In this document: positions 20,426 through 32,285 of the stretch, piece by piece | How positions within the stretch are numbered: the first letter of the stretch is position 1 | Layout: every line of letters begins with the position of its first letter | NCBI GenBank assembly: GCA_024529925.1 | Contig: JAFEUB010001107.1 | Location: forward strand, 1,571,001-1,635,000 | Direction: 5' to 3' | From: Ophthalmolycus amberensis | Lineage: Eukaryota > Chordata > Actinopteri > Perciformes > Zoarcidae | DNA length: 64,000 nucleotides | Notes under the pieces: model-generated | Databases searched by the model: none | The model's input: the letters and a program-made list of their open reading frames with translations, nothing else | Told to the model about the DNA's origin: nothing | Made by a program: the position numbers and the translations under genes

Positions 20426-21475
20426 TGATTAGTGTAGAAATGCATACTAACAAGGACCCTAAGGTGCTCAGTGATGCAGTGAATCCTCCGGCTCAGTAAC
20501 TCAGGGTCCATCTCTGGGGGAACTGTCAGATGTTCTTTCCCAAACCCTCCTAAGGTCGGACATCTTTGTCAACATTACCCCCAGAACTCAGACTATATGG
20601 TGACACATGGTATAGGTCTTAAACTCTCGGCTACCAGGACGCCCCCTCATCGGGTCTCATGGTCCGCTGAGCCGAACGAGTGGAGACGTCTGAGCGTTGT
20701 CCAACTCGCACGTTACGGAACAGTGGATTTGTTCTTGGTGTCCCTTCATGCGTCGAGGCATCCGTTGCCCGACTGCAGTCATCACAACCAATTAACAAGT
20801 AAGAAAGCAACCCCAACATACACAACACCCCACGCTCCTCTCTTAGCTTCATGAAATATTAGATATTGAACATCTGAGTGGGCACAAGCTGCTCCACAGC
20901 AGAGCAACGCCCCTCGGGGTCCTCGGCGCTGCCATCTGATAAAGGTCAAGCAAGGGAAACACTGAGCGGTGTCACGCTTTGGGACCAAACACCATTTTTC
21001 CTATGATGTGGATTATGTGTGAGGCGACACAATGTCTTCACACTCATTGGAGGCGGCTTTTGAACTCATGGAGGGTCGAGGAGTCCAACGAGTGAGACGG
21101 AGACGTAGCCAAGACTCACTTTGTACCGCATGACTGCTGATGGCCCCGATGGCTACGTCCCCGTCCCCCCCCGACGACTCATTTGGAATTTTAAAAAAAG
21201 CGTATGATAAAAGCAGAGCAGTCGGTCCAGAGCGTTCTGATATCTCATTACGTTTCAAGTTGCTTGCCAACAGAATGACAGAGTCGTGGTTTATGGATTT
21301 GTCTTTTGACCCGCGAAGAAAAATGCAACAGAAACAAGATACGGTACGCTGACTGCAAGAACACGGAAGGAGAATCAATCTGTCTCTGGGAAGAACAACA
21401 TGTGTCAGTCAGAAAGGTGTCATGACTGCATGCTGTTTGTGACCTTTAGGTGCAAGAGTAAGAGTTGCCATGTGT
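20426..21475. other. Non-coding stretch
   Basis: Moderately GC-rich DNA with several short open frames on both strands. None shows domain character or splice context. Confidence 0.4.
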
Positions 21476-21479
21476 TTTG

Positions 21480-21735
21480 GCTCTGATCTTGTCACGAATT
21501 CCCCTTCATATTAGTTTGTTTTCATCCTGTCTGCTTGTTTTATTAACTCTCCTGTCATTTCAGATCCTACCATTCGCACCCGATCACCTCTCATTCCCCT
21601 CACCTGGTCCTCCACACCCATCTCGCCTGCAGCCCATTCCCTCATTAGTCCTCACTATTTAGGTCCCCTCACTTGCACTTGTTCCCTGCCAGATTGTCTT
21701 GTGTGTTATTGCCAAGCTCTGCGAAAGAAGCTGCG
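21480..21735 (+). repeat. Possible solo-LTR-like remnant
   Basis: A pyrimidine-rich segment leads to CTCATTAGTCCTCACTATTT, a TATTTAGG TATA-like box and TTCCCTGCCAGATTGTCTTG. This arrangement resembles LTR promoters of teleost Gypsy-type elements. No partner LTR or internal coding sequence is present, so it could equally be unique DNA. Confidence 0.25.
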
Positions 21736-24039
21736 ATCCCAACGAGTTCCACACGAGACCAAAAGAGTAACAAGCAAAAGGTCACATTTTAGGCCCTGAC
21801 AATACAAATCGGATCGTAAAGGTTCTGCACCGGACTCCATGAACTAACCAGAAGGGCACTCGGAGAGCCCAGACCTCTACAAGACCAATCCGCTCCAAGA
21901 TCTAACGGGTTGTTCTTTGGCCGATGTTACAACCAAATCGGGCCAGTAGTATATACCGATACAATAACCTCCTTGACAGAGGAAAAAAGAATGACAGCAA
22001 CCAAAGTAATGCGAGAGTCAGACAGATTTGAATCAAAAACAGTCTGTACATGCCTAAACAGTACATAAACAACATATAATTGTACTAAGCAAGTAAAAAC
22101 ATCTTTGTTTTACTCTGGGCCATGGGCGTGCAGGCCTTTAAATGTTCAGTCCACCCAAGTACCAACAAACAAATCTGTGGATTGTCTAGAATTTTAATAC
22201 ACAATACTGTGAGCGCCACAAACTGAAGGTTCCCCACTTCCATTGTGTTAAAGTGGAGACAAAAATCTCAGAGAGAAATCTCAAAACCGGGACAAATTTT
22301 ATATGTTTTGGAACAGAAAATGCATAGAGAGAGAACAGTATTTGCCAACTGGATTATGTTTTTTTATTGAGGACATCTGCCAAGCATAGTGAGCTTGACT
22401 TTGATGAACATATGTAAATATTCATAAAATGTTTACTGTCAACGTATGTTATTTGTTTTCCCTACAATATTGGCTACTGGTAGGTATGTTATGCTTAAAC
22501 AACTGGAAGCTCTTGTGAAGGTTATGGAGAGGATGTAAGATATGTTTAAAAAGTCATCAATACAGGAAATGCTTTGCTTCTAAAATATTTAACCAAATCA
22601 AGGGTTTGAGAATCATTACTTTTTCTCCAAAAAGATATGCAAATTAATACTATATATATATATATATACTGTATAGAGGCAGGGTTGGCACGTCGAGCTA
22701 AATAAACACACTACAATGGACAATACATAAAACTAAAAATAATCATGATTTTTAAAAAAAGAAATAAAAGGAAACATAGAGGTATATATTTCATAATGTA
22801 TAGAGCTATATAATGATGCTAAAACAATCCTAAATGTATGGCTCCAGACAGGATGGCAGCCCTAGCCTCGAACCCCCCCCCCCACCTGCGTCACATCACA
22901 TAGTTCTAATTTACAACACTGCAAACTCTTGATGAACGATGTTTGTCCCGTTACAGGCATTTGCAGGACGCTGATCACGGGTGACAATGCAGGTCAGCTG
23001 GATTTGAACCAGAACTAATCATGCAGGCATGTCTGTGTGACGTCAGAGGCTCTGAGCGACAGCACAAACTTTAGGCTGCCGTGCTGATTACCATCCGATA
23101 CCCTCCCTGAAGGGTAGTCCGGTTATAGGCTTGATACGGGTGACAATTAAGGGACCACACCATTGTTGGAGTAGTGTGAGGTTTTGGAGAGACGGAGCAT
23201 GACGGACGCTGGGGAAACTCTGGATTTGATAGGGCAGGGAGGGCCGGGAAGAAATGTTTATCTCATCAATCTCTGAGGTCACCAAAGATGTAGTGGGGTG
23301 CGAGGGGACGTGGCGGCTATAACAATATAGTCCTGAAAATAACAAGGAGGGTCATTTAGATTGAGTTCATTCCCAAAGTATCATACATTTGGAAAGACAC
23401 ACATACGCACACTGCTTTCCTGGGAAAATGTCACGGGAACTGCAAACACGCTAACAGCTAACAAGCTAATTGATGCTAATCGTTGTTAAAATCACAGATG
23501 TTCAAAAACTCTAATGCAAAGTAATGCACTTGGTACTCATTCATGTTAGAATATCTTAAGAAAACTCCAGGACTGTTTCAATGTCAGTAAGACAGATGAA
23601 GGAAATGCTAAACGAGTGCATGGCAGACGCCAGTTGAACAGTAGCCATGCTAGCTAGCTAGCTTGATTTGAACCGACTATCGGCCTCGCTTGCATTGACC
23701 GATTTGCAGTTTGTCGAGCTGGGACTTTAATGAAAGTGGCAGGCCGTGTGGATGTGGGCAGTTTTCCCAGAAGAAAAAAAAACAAACAATTAATATTCTA
23801 AACCAACTCCTCTTTGAGAATCTGCCCCCTCCTGAACCCATTGGGTGGTCTTTTCAAATGCAAAAATGCCGCACAAAGACAGAACGAGGGTTAGAAGAGA
23901 CCAAGGAAAACAGACGGATGGAGAAAGACAAAGAGCGAGAGAGGGAGAATATGTCGAACAACTCTGGAAAATGGAGGACGATCGAGGCATGTGGCCATGA
24001 ATAGATAAACGAGCGAAAAAAAAGCATGTGGGGAGACTG
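21736..24039. other. Non-coding stretch
   Basis: It contains (TA)9 at 22651-22668, a C run near 22870 and a small GCTAGCTAGCTAGCTTG block near 23650. A GCTAACAGCTAACAAGCTAA phrase at about 23449 resembles pieces of families C and D. No gene is visible. Confidence 0.4.
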
Positions 24040-24345
24040 TTGACAAGCACTGAGGAAAATCTGATTGGGCTCTAATTGCTGGGGCTTTAAGTTCTAATTA
24101 TGTATGTGTGTGTGTGTGCAACAACAAAAAGTCGATTGCAAAAAGCTGTGTACTCCACAAGGTCCTGTAGCTGTGTTGTGGTGTTTTTAATTCCTGCTCA
24201 CAGGCAAGAAGCCCTAGTGAAACAATGGCTTTAATTGCATTTCTCCTGCCATCCAGCAACATGGGGAAATGAAAAACACAACGTGAGCCTCAGTCTGAAA
24301 AATCCACTCATTGTTAAAAACAATGGAGAGCTGCGTTGTTTTGTT
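24040..24345. promoter_or_regulatory. Candidate enhancer block with paired SOX-like sites
   Basis: The block has many TAAT/ATTA motifs (CTCTAATTGCTGGGGC, GGCTTTAATTGCATTTCTCC). AACAATGG lies at about 24219. A perfect inverted repeat CATTGTTAAAAACAATG at 24309-24325 places two SOX-type hexamers back to back. A TG run at 24104-24118 interrupts it. Lying 6 kb downstream of the sox9 poly(A) site, it could be an autoregulatory element, but no alignment or assay supports this here. Confidence 0.3.
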
Positions 24346-25715
24346 TGACTTCTTTAGCTGAGGGGCAACAATATGAACTGTAAAAGTTGGCTTTATGGTG
24401 CTCCAGGGCTGCTTTTACTGCACCGTTCTGACTCTGACATACTGTAGTCCAAACACACGGCAGTACATAACCACACGGGTACACATAAATAAAGATGAAC
24501 ACCTCCATGTCTTTAGGACATTTAACCTCATGTATGTGTGCTCTCTCTATTTCCTTCCTTTTCTGGAGCCGGTCCTGGCCTCTGTGTGTGTGTGGGGGGG
24601 GGGATGACCTCCCTTTACAAACCTCCTGGCCCTCCCAAAAAGACACTTCTGATCACAGCGGAAACAGTGCATCAATGTGGAAAGGCCAGTCTGGAAGTTT
24701 TTACTACACTTTTACATAGTTGAGGGGGGGTCAAAGTGCAGGGAAACAAGCATCTGAGCTGAACAACTACAAGTAGAAAGCTGCATTTGGTGCAATGGGA
24801 TCAGTTACTGTGGTCAGGGTTTCATATATGTATTTACTGTTAATAAACATGTCCATTTCAACTCTCCAGCTTTGGTTCGATGCAGTGTTGGATGATGTAT
24901 TCGGATATACTTTACTTAAAAAAAGGTACACGATATACTTACAAAAGTAGCATCAGTGACAAGTGTCAAAGTTAACATATTCATTTTGCAGAAACACTCC
25001 TTTCAGAGTGTTCTATTGTTAATAATAGATTGTATTATTGGATGCCATTACTGAATGTAGTGATCTCTGAGAGAAATGCCCAAGATGTTGGACCTGATCC
25101 AAAAGGACCTGTAGACAAACTACTTCAGCATACATGTGTTTTCAAAATAACAGTCAGACTCAATTTAATAGACTGCAAACTTCATCTGATCTGAAATGTG
25201 GTTAACCAGAACAAACATGGGGTGCTGTCAATTTACAAGCAGCCACTGTCAAAACAAAAGGCGATCTATGATTATTCTTGAATTTCGCAGTTCACATTTT
25301 TTCTCCTGTGATAATTATGACAGCTGAAAGCTCTGATCCACCGCAGAACGGGACCCTACCTGACCTGACTAGACCAGGTTTCAGGATGGGAAGACGGGAC
25401 TAGAAACCCAGTGTACATGTGAAGACTTCTAAATGGAGCTAACGAGTCAAGAGATTTTAGTGACCGCCATGTTAGAGGCTGTTTATGCGTCATCTGTTGC
25501 ACCAAATAGAAAGAAAAAAATAATTCCTTTTCCTGAACTTGTAATTTAAGATTCAACCTAAACTTAGAAACACTAGGTTAACGGAACACTCTTGGGAAAT
25601 AAATGCCTTGCTCACTGACTGATGTGTCAGGGGAGGAAGGGCTCACCCTTAGTGGGGTTTATGAGGGTGCTGGGGGCCTTCACAACTTCGGTGCATTTCA
25701 ATCATTTTGAAAATA
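24346..25715. other. Non-coding stretch
   Basis: A short piece at about 24885-24960 (GTTGGATGATGTATTCGGAT... TTTACTTAAAA) looks like the end of repeat family E. The rest is unremarkable. Confidence 0.4.
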
Positions 25716-25719
25716 TGTG

Positions 25720-25935
25720 AAAATTTGAGCTGAAACGATGAAATCATTGGCAGAAAAATAGTTGGGGACTATTTTATGATGGATTCATGGATTTTTTAAG
25801 CAAACACGTCTCTCTGCTTTAAGCATTTGGGATGTTCTGCTGCTTTTCTTTGTCTGCTGTGATATTAGATTGATTATCTTCGGAGTTTGAGCTGTCGGTA
25901 AGACAAAACAAGCTCTTTGAATACTCTGTCAAAGC
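25720..25935. repeat. Interspersed repeat family F, copy 2
   Basis: GAGCTGAAACGATGAAATCA, then ATTAGATTGATTATCTTCGG and GTCGGTAAGACAAAACAAG, match the family F pattern at 20.2-20.4 kb with much divergence. Confidence 0.5.
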
Positions 25936-26086
25936 TCATAAAGAGACCCTACATTAATAGGTTCCCTCCTGTGGAGTTTAAGACCTAAAGCAGCGCTATG
26001 GAGCCGTTTTACTACGAGTGGGTCCCAGTCTTGTTTCTCTTGTGCATGCACATGAGGACGCACTTATTTGAGTTCAACTTTGCATT

Positions 26087-26240
26087 GCAAGGCAAGGCAA
26101 GGCAAGGCAAGGCAAGGCAAGTTTATTTGTATAGCACATTTCAACAACAAGGTAATTCAAAGTGCTTCACATAAAACCATTAAAAGCATCAAAACACAAG
26201 GCAAAAGAAAAGGAGATTTCAAAAACAATTAAAAAACAGT
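26087..26240 (-). mobile_element. LINE-like 3' tail with (GCAAG)7
   Basis: On the minus strand the sequence reads GAAGCACTTTGAATTACC, then AAATGTGCTATACAAATAAA, then CTTGC repeated seven times (26087-26121). This AATAAA-bearing tail ending in short tandem units is a widespread teleost pattern that I associate with RTE-type non-LTR retrotransposons or SINEs sharing their tail. Only the 3' end is present, as expected for 5'-truncated copies. Confidence 0.6.
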
Positions 26241-26955
26241 GTAAGAAATAAAATGCAGTAGTAAAATGCAGAAATGCAGGAAATTGATTAATATATTAAT
26301 TGAACTGTGGCAAGAGGAAGAATACGTTATTTCTTCTTTCAAAACTTGCATAGTGCCACTTTAAAATCACTTTGTTACACTCCCGGCCGTGCATCACAAA
26401 GTTCATAACTCTGACAGAAAGGGCCAGAAAGATATTCAGCCCACAGACGCCACTTAAATATTTAGTTACAGCACAGAGATTTATTTCGGATTCTTTTGCC
26501 ATAATATAGATGCTGCTGGTGAAGGAACGTGTGACCTATTTTAGTCTTTACATGTTAAATTCACACTTCCAAGAGGTCAAAGGTTATCAAACAAGGTGAG
26601 CAAACTATGACAGCTTTTTCCTGTATTGCCCATTGATGGCATTTCAAAATATATAGCATTATCCTTCCTTATATTATGAAAATAAACTGTTAATGGAGTA
26701 TTAAACATAACATTTTTATATGACAAAACAGGAGATTATAACTTCCAACAGTCTTAAAAAATAAAATAAAAAATGTTATCTCCGGGCTCTACCTCCCTCC
26801 ATCTGTCTCTCTCAACCTTGTCCCTCTATATCTTCCTCCACTGTTCGCTTTTCTACTCCCACCAATAATTTCCCTTTCCAGTCACAGCTCCTCCAAACAC
26901 CCACTCACCTCACACACCCACCGACCCAATATGTGAACCATCCTCCCTGCCAAGG

Positions 26956-26994
<39 letters not shown>

Positions 26995-27350
26995 CCAGCT
27001 CACCCATATATACAGAGCCACCACATGAAACGGCCCCTGTGCTGTAATAGATAGGCAGGGCTTTGGATGGTGACACCGCGTATCCATCACTGGGGCTTAT
27101 CTGCCGGCCGAGTTGGGGGGGGGGGGTTCAACACAACGCAGCCAGATGTGGAGGCGGCGGTGAGGGAGGGAGATCGCCCCGTTTCTGCTGCTCTGCAAAC
27201 AGCCTGGTGCACTGCACCGCGTGGGGTGGGGGGCTGAGTAAAGGGAGAGCGCCAGCTGTTCCGCACTAGCAAATAAACATGTATGCAGGGGAAACAAAGT
27301 GCTGCAAATGAACAGGTTTGCTGGCTGGTTCAATCAAGGAAAAGGAAGCA
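26241..27350. other. Non-coding stretch with CA microsatellite
   Basis: It contains (AC)17 at 26957-26991 and a G run near 27115-27126. No gene is supported. Confidence 0.45.
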
Positions 27351-27354
27351 TCTG

Positions 27355-27520
27355 GCCACTGCTTCAACATTTTGGGAAATATGCTTATTTTCTTTCTTCT
27401 GACAGTGAGATGAGGTGATTGATTTGTGAGTTCGGCACACAGCTGGAGGCAGCATGTGTTTAGCCTAGCTTAGCATGAAGACTGGGGGGTAGTCGGCTCT
27501 GTCCGCAGTTCAAAAATACA
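27355..27520 (-). repeat. Interspersed repeat family G, copy 1
   Basis: TTTGGGAAATATGCTTATTT, then a GATGAG segment, then TAGCCTAGCTTAGCATGAAG and ACTGGGG, form a very common teleost repeat. The opposite-strand copy lies at 31960-32285. Strand is relative. Confidence 0.6.
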
Positions 27521-27540
27521 CCCCGAAAGCGTTCTTCTTA

Positions 27541-28065
27541 AAGGGATAGTTCAGATTCTTTGAAGTGCGGGTTGTATGAGGTCCATTAGGGTATTACTTA
27601 CTTCCACTCTGGAGAAGCAGACAGAAGTTAATGCAAAGCAATAAACTGCTGCAGACGGGGACAGCAGCAAAACTGTATTGAAGTACGGTAACCAGTATCA
27701 GTTTAACGCTATTTTTACAACATTTCCACCTTTACCTTTCCAGACGGCCATGTCTGACAGCAAAGCCACCCGACTTCACTGAAAAAAACAATAGTTTTAA
27801 CCTTTTAGAACAACTAAAGTCACACAATAAAAAAAACTAACGAACCACTCAAAGCAGTGGTAGACCAGAGTCTAGATGGTGTTTTTCCTCAGGTGGCCCT
27901 TGGATACATAGACGTTAAAGCTGTCTTACGACCAGGCAAACCGGCAAACATATTTTAAATTCAGCGTACACTTAAAGTGATATTGATGTTTTAAGGTGGG
28001 CCTTTCTATTGGTCAAATAGTTTTGCTGCTGCTCCACAGCAGTACCTCATACGATCCCACTTCAA
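27541..28065. mobile_element. DNA-transposon derivative with decayed right end
   Basis: The left end AAGGGATAGTTCAGATTCTT, preceded by TTA, leads to TTGAAGTGCGGGTTGTATGA. Near 28045 the inverse appears as TACCTCATACGATCCCACTT then CAAAACACC, so the arms pair over roughly 28 bases but the outermost right end is lost. No transposase frame is present. TTA beside AAGGG again suggests a PIF/Harbinger-type MITE, as at 12.9 kb. Confidence 0.6.
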
Positions 28066-28444
28066 AACACCTGAGCTGGCCCATGGGCAGCATACCTATG
28101 AGTATCAGAATGAACCAAAACTATCAGCTCAATGACACAAAAAAATCCCTGTTAAACTGTGGATTACTGCAGAATTAACTGTTAATTATGTTAACACTTT
28201 TGGCACAACAAGTAACCCCTTTCACATAACATGTAGGTATGAGATCCTCTGTTAACATAAAAGCATCGATTAGAGCAGATTAAAAGAATCGGAGATGGGA
28301 ACGGGAAAGAGCGACGGTTAGGAGGAGAGAGAATGTGTGTCATATTCCTTCTTCATGCATTCAGGACACGTGCACGTCTGTTGGACCGGGAGATAACCTT
28401 TATGATGTCATTAGCAGTATCTGGCAGCACTCAGGGGTTTTCTG
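28066..28444. other. Non-coding stretch
   Basis: No gene, repeat or motif cluster stands out here. Confidence 0.4.
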
Positions 28445-28470
28445 ACACACACACACACACACACACACAC
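28445..28470. repeat. (AC)13 microsatellite
   Basis: It is a perfect CA run about 100 bases before a second, longer one. Confidence 0.95.
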
Positions 28471-28565
28471 CAAACCCCACAGCTTTATCGCACCCCAGCC
28501 CTTCAAAAAGGGGCTTATCACTAATCGCAAAGTCATGATTTACAGCAGTGGAACACCCTGCAGCG

Positions 28566-28576
<11 letters not shown>

Positions 28577-28622
<46 letters not shown>
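28577..28622. repeat. (AC)23 microsatellite
   Basis: This is the longest perfect CA run in the window. A short (CT)n run (about 28566-28576) precedes it, making a compound microsatellite. Confidence 0.95.
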
Positions 28623-28624
<2 letters not shown>

Positions 28625-28945
28625 ATTAACTAACCACATGTCAGAAAGACTTGTAATACTGGGAACAAAGCCAGGTCATCTGCAGACAATATTCCTGGAT
28701 GCAGATGATATAAATGAAACGTGTCGCAGAGTTGACATAAAGGCTGAGTACTGGAGACAATAGATTTTGTAGATGGTTTGTCTTCGTTAGGTTTGTAGGT
28801 ATAGTCAAAAACAGAGAGTAAATCAGTTCAATGTTTTTCATGTTCAAAAGGACTGCACCTTTTCATATATCACTGTTGATTCAGTTTAAAGGCAGACTGT
28901 ATATTCTACAGAACAAAAAAATAGGTAATTTCATCTTTTAACTTC
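28623..28945. other. Non-coding stretch
   Basis: Nothing is recognisable here. Confidence 0.4.
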
Positions 28946-28949
28946 ACAT

Positions 28950-29407
28950 TTAAAGGCGACATTTCTTGAAAAATTCACTTTTTCAATCCTTGTGAACAAA
29001 CATTGAACACACATTTAGGTAACTAGAGTGACTAAACCACAAACCGGGAATTAAGACAACTCAGTCTTTTGTTGGCTATCTGGATAATAAAACATGTGAT
29101 GCAGCAAGCCATTCAGATTTGACTCCCTTCGTATGTCACATGCCGCCTAATTAGAATATACTGCTCCCACATATGAGCACCTCCACCCACGGCTTGGAAA
29201 CTATACCTTTGCAAAGGTGCACCATATTTTTCAAGACAGTTCCTTTAAAACGGTAAGTAACTTTTAGGCATCATGCTCTATAACTCCTTGATCCTACACT
29301 TCCCATCATGCAACTGGATAGCATCTTTTGATTAACCCTCCCCACCTGGTACCTGTCATTTTAGACGCCATGCCCAAAACCTCCGGCTTTAGAATGCCCC
29401 TTTAAAC
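28950..29407. mobile_element. MITE-like element with short inverted ends
   Basis: The left end TTTAAAGGCGACATTTCTTG and the right end, whose reverse complement reads TTTAAAGGGGCATTCTA, form imperfect inverted repeats about 450 bp apart. The interior (GGTAACTAGAGTGACTAAAC and others) has no frame. I recognise the style as a teleost non-autonomous element. The class is uncertain. Confidence 0.45.
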
Positions 29408-30560
29408 TCAAAAATACGAGGTGAACTACAAAGAACTAGCGTGTGCTGACAGCCTTAGCTGACCTTTCCTTAACAAAATGACGGTATGTTTTTTACTTTT
29501 GTCCCCCGACATCTTGTGTTACGACACTATAAAATATTATATTCACAATCCAGAAGACCGATCATATTTGTATCTGGACTGAGGGCCGGGACAAATACAG
29601 TGTGTGATTTCTAAAGTTAGTTCAGAGAGTCTACAGATGCAGTAAAACATATCATCATAACTCTCCATCATGGTAACCAATAGGCCGTCTGGGGGAAAAG
29701 GAGCATTCCTGTAGCCTGACTCCCGCATCTCATTTTCACTAACAGCACATTGCACTGGGGAGATTCTGGCTCGGAGGAAACAAGGAGCCCGTAACGCAGA
29801 CACAACAACTCAAAGAGAGAGAGCAGAGAGAGAGAGAGGTGGAAGAGAGGGATGGAGGGCGAAAGTGAAGAGGAAGAAAGGGAATAAGAATAACAAGATC
29901 AAGAGATGGAAGATTCGCCAAAGTAGTAGTCTCTGTTGTTCTGTTGTACCGCGTTGTACGCCGAGGGATGAGGTCCTAGAGATGTGAAATTCAAGTCATG
30001 GAGTGGGAGACGTGGGACGAACACACACACACATTCACCAGTGTTTATGCAAGCAGATGCTGCAGACAAACCTGATGGAAAGACCATCGTGCCGTGGTCT
30101 TTCATCATATTGCATCATCTCATAATGTTAAAGCCCGGTGATGTGAAGCTCTGCTCTGCAATAATAGTAATAGCAGCCGAGCCTGAGGGAGTTATGTTTT
30201 CTGTAGAAGCAGAGTATGACTTGGAGTGGATGTCATTCATGAGTGTGATCAACTCTCTCAAACACTCGGGACATGTTGCAATCGTCCCATACAAGATGTA
30301 CTCTGCTGCTGCTCCAACCACCAAAACACACCACAGCCAGCCAACGCAAACATTGGTTAAATGACAATGTAAAGAGAAAAACGTCAATCTTATCCGATTG
30401 GTTGAGGCAGTGTTTGCACAGATATCAAAAAAATGTAACTGATTCAAGGAATGGACACTGAACACTGGTTTATTGGTGCTATAATGAATCGAGGCCCTCC
30501 TGCATTTTGGCACTGCACTGTCTGACTTCCTTAAGTCAGGTGTGCTGCTTCATTTTCCTC
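29408..30560. other. Non-coding stretch
   Basis: A purine-rich GAGA stretch lies at 29815-29885. A pair of overlapping open frames on opposite strands at 29.98-30.5 kb lacks protein character. No gene is supported. Confidence 0.4.
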
Positions 30561-30561
30561 T

Positions 30562-31506
30562 CCATGGGTACATCCCAAGTCTCTTATTTGTCATTTCCTC
30601 GCTCCTCGCTTGAACCGGAAGTTGTTCTGCGCCACCGTATTGACGGCCGTCTCAAAGCTCTTATTTCTGCGAGGAGGAGCGAGGAGGGATCTCCGAGGAG
30701 CCATGAGCGAGGACGCATGATTCACCGTCTGGTTTAAATAAATGTTAATTAGGTCTGAAGAACAAAAGGACCACAAACAACTTCATTCATTTATTAGAAA
30801 GAATTGTCTTTTCTTGATCTGATATTTCACTCAATAACTTATATTATGGATGCAATTAAAGTCAGAGAGAGCTGGAGAGACGAAACATATTTTACATCAT
30901 TCATCATCATTTCATTCAGTGACGTGAGTGTCGGGTTTGATGAGTTATATCATTTTAATTTCCCCCGAAACATGGAGCCTAATAAATAAATTTCAGTATT
31001 AAAGAGAAACCATAATCATATTCTGGGTGATTAAATTAATAACGACGTCACAATCTGAATTCCAAAACGTACAGATGCAAATAATTCATAAATAAGATGA
31101 AAACATTCCGTTGGTAGAAATCAATCCTGCGCTTATAAACAGGACACAGTTTGGCTACAGAGAGAAAACACCTCTACTCTGGCAGTGATGATAACTCTGT
31201 CTTTATTAGTTATTAGTAGTTACTATTATTAAGTACAATGAGCATGTGAACAGACACACACTCTGTCAAAAGTCTCTCCAGCTGACAGCTGATCCAGCTG
31301 TGATCAGCTGATCCGCCTTCATCAGAAACAGATGTCGCTTCACTTGACGCTTGAGAGGAACGGAGGTCTCATATCTCTTCAAACATATTTCCTCGTTTCC
31401 TCTCTCCTCGCATGGTTTCCTTGCGTCTCTTCCTGCATGCATGCAGGAAAAGACGCACGTGAGGGAAACGGGGATGCATTTAAGAGACTTGGGATGTACC
31501 CCATGT
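30562..31506. mobile_element. 0.95-kb element with 21-base inverted ends
   Basis: GGGTACATCCCAAGTCTCTT (30566-30585) is the exact reverse complement of AAGAGACTTGGGATGTACCC (31482-31501). Flanking CCATG and ACATGG extend the match. Inside each end lie related CTCCTCG/GAGGA-rich segments. There is no transposase-like frame, so it looks like a non-autonomous DNA transposon. I cannot name the superfamily. A cluster of four CAGCTG E-boxes lies within it at 31279-31310. Confidence 0.65.
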
Positions 31507-31955
31507 GGTTCTCCCTCTGCTTCTCCTTTGAGGCTCTGTCAAAGCCGGCGCTCTTGGTTTTGCATTACCGCCTCCTTCTGGAGGCAAACCACATGAATGT
31601 CGAGTCGGATCAGTCTACTTGTGCTCAGAGAATCAAACAGTCATCTTCTGCCTGACCTCCCGGCCCCATTGCTTCCACACAAATATATACTTTTTACACT
31701 CGTCTCTTGTAGTGGATGGATCACAATAAACATAACAAAATGAAATGACGTGTCTTGTCATGATCACAATGACCCTTCAGGTGTTTTCCTATAAAAGTGT
31801 AGTCCGCTGTTTTACATTTTTGGGAAATAGTAGACTATAGTAGAAATCAGTCTTATTTCTGTATTGTAAATGTGTAGCAGAACCTCTGTAAAACCACAAT
31901 TTGTTGTTTTGCTTCAGAAGTGCTGGAAGGTCAACATTGTGTAAGAGCCAGGCCA
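31507..31955. other. Non-coding stretch
   Basis: AT-leaning sequence with no recognisable feature. Confidence 0.4.
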
Positions 31956-31959
31956 AGAT

Positions 31960-32285
31960 CAGCTGTTCCCAGCATTTATGCTAAGCTAAGCTAAGAGGAG
32001 TTACTCAAGGATGTGACTTTTTGACACAACCAACAAAGTGCCCTTAGTTTTTACACAAATTGAAGCTAGCTAATTAAATCTCTGTTTCTTTAGAGGTGCA
32101 GTTAGGTGTATTTGGTTACCTTCATAAAAGAGCCATGCTGTTTCCCCTGTTTCCAGTCTTTGTGCTAAGCTAACCACCAGCTGGCTAAAGATTCATAGTC
32201 ACCGTAAAGACACAAGAGAGGTTATCAGGAATTCTTAGTCATATTTGTATTTGTATATTTTTCCCAATAGTTCCCTTACTTCTTC
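31960..32285 (+). repeat. Interspersed repeat family G, copy 2
   Basis: ATGCTAAGCTAAGCTAAG at about 31979 and TTTCCAGTCTTTGTGCTAAG with CTAACCACCAGCTGGCTAA at about 32150 are hallmark phrases of this teleost repeat. It ends in ATTTTTCCCAATAGTTCCC. It is inverted relative to the copy at 27.4 kb. Confidence 0.6.

Noticed and set aside
28445..28622. Regularly repeated CA tracts that could be mistaken for an array
   Set aside because: They are simple dinucleotide microsatellites without spacers. CRISPR arrays do not occur in this kind of genome.
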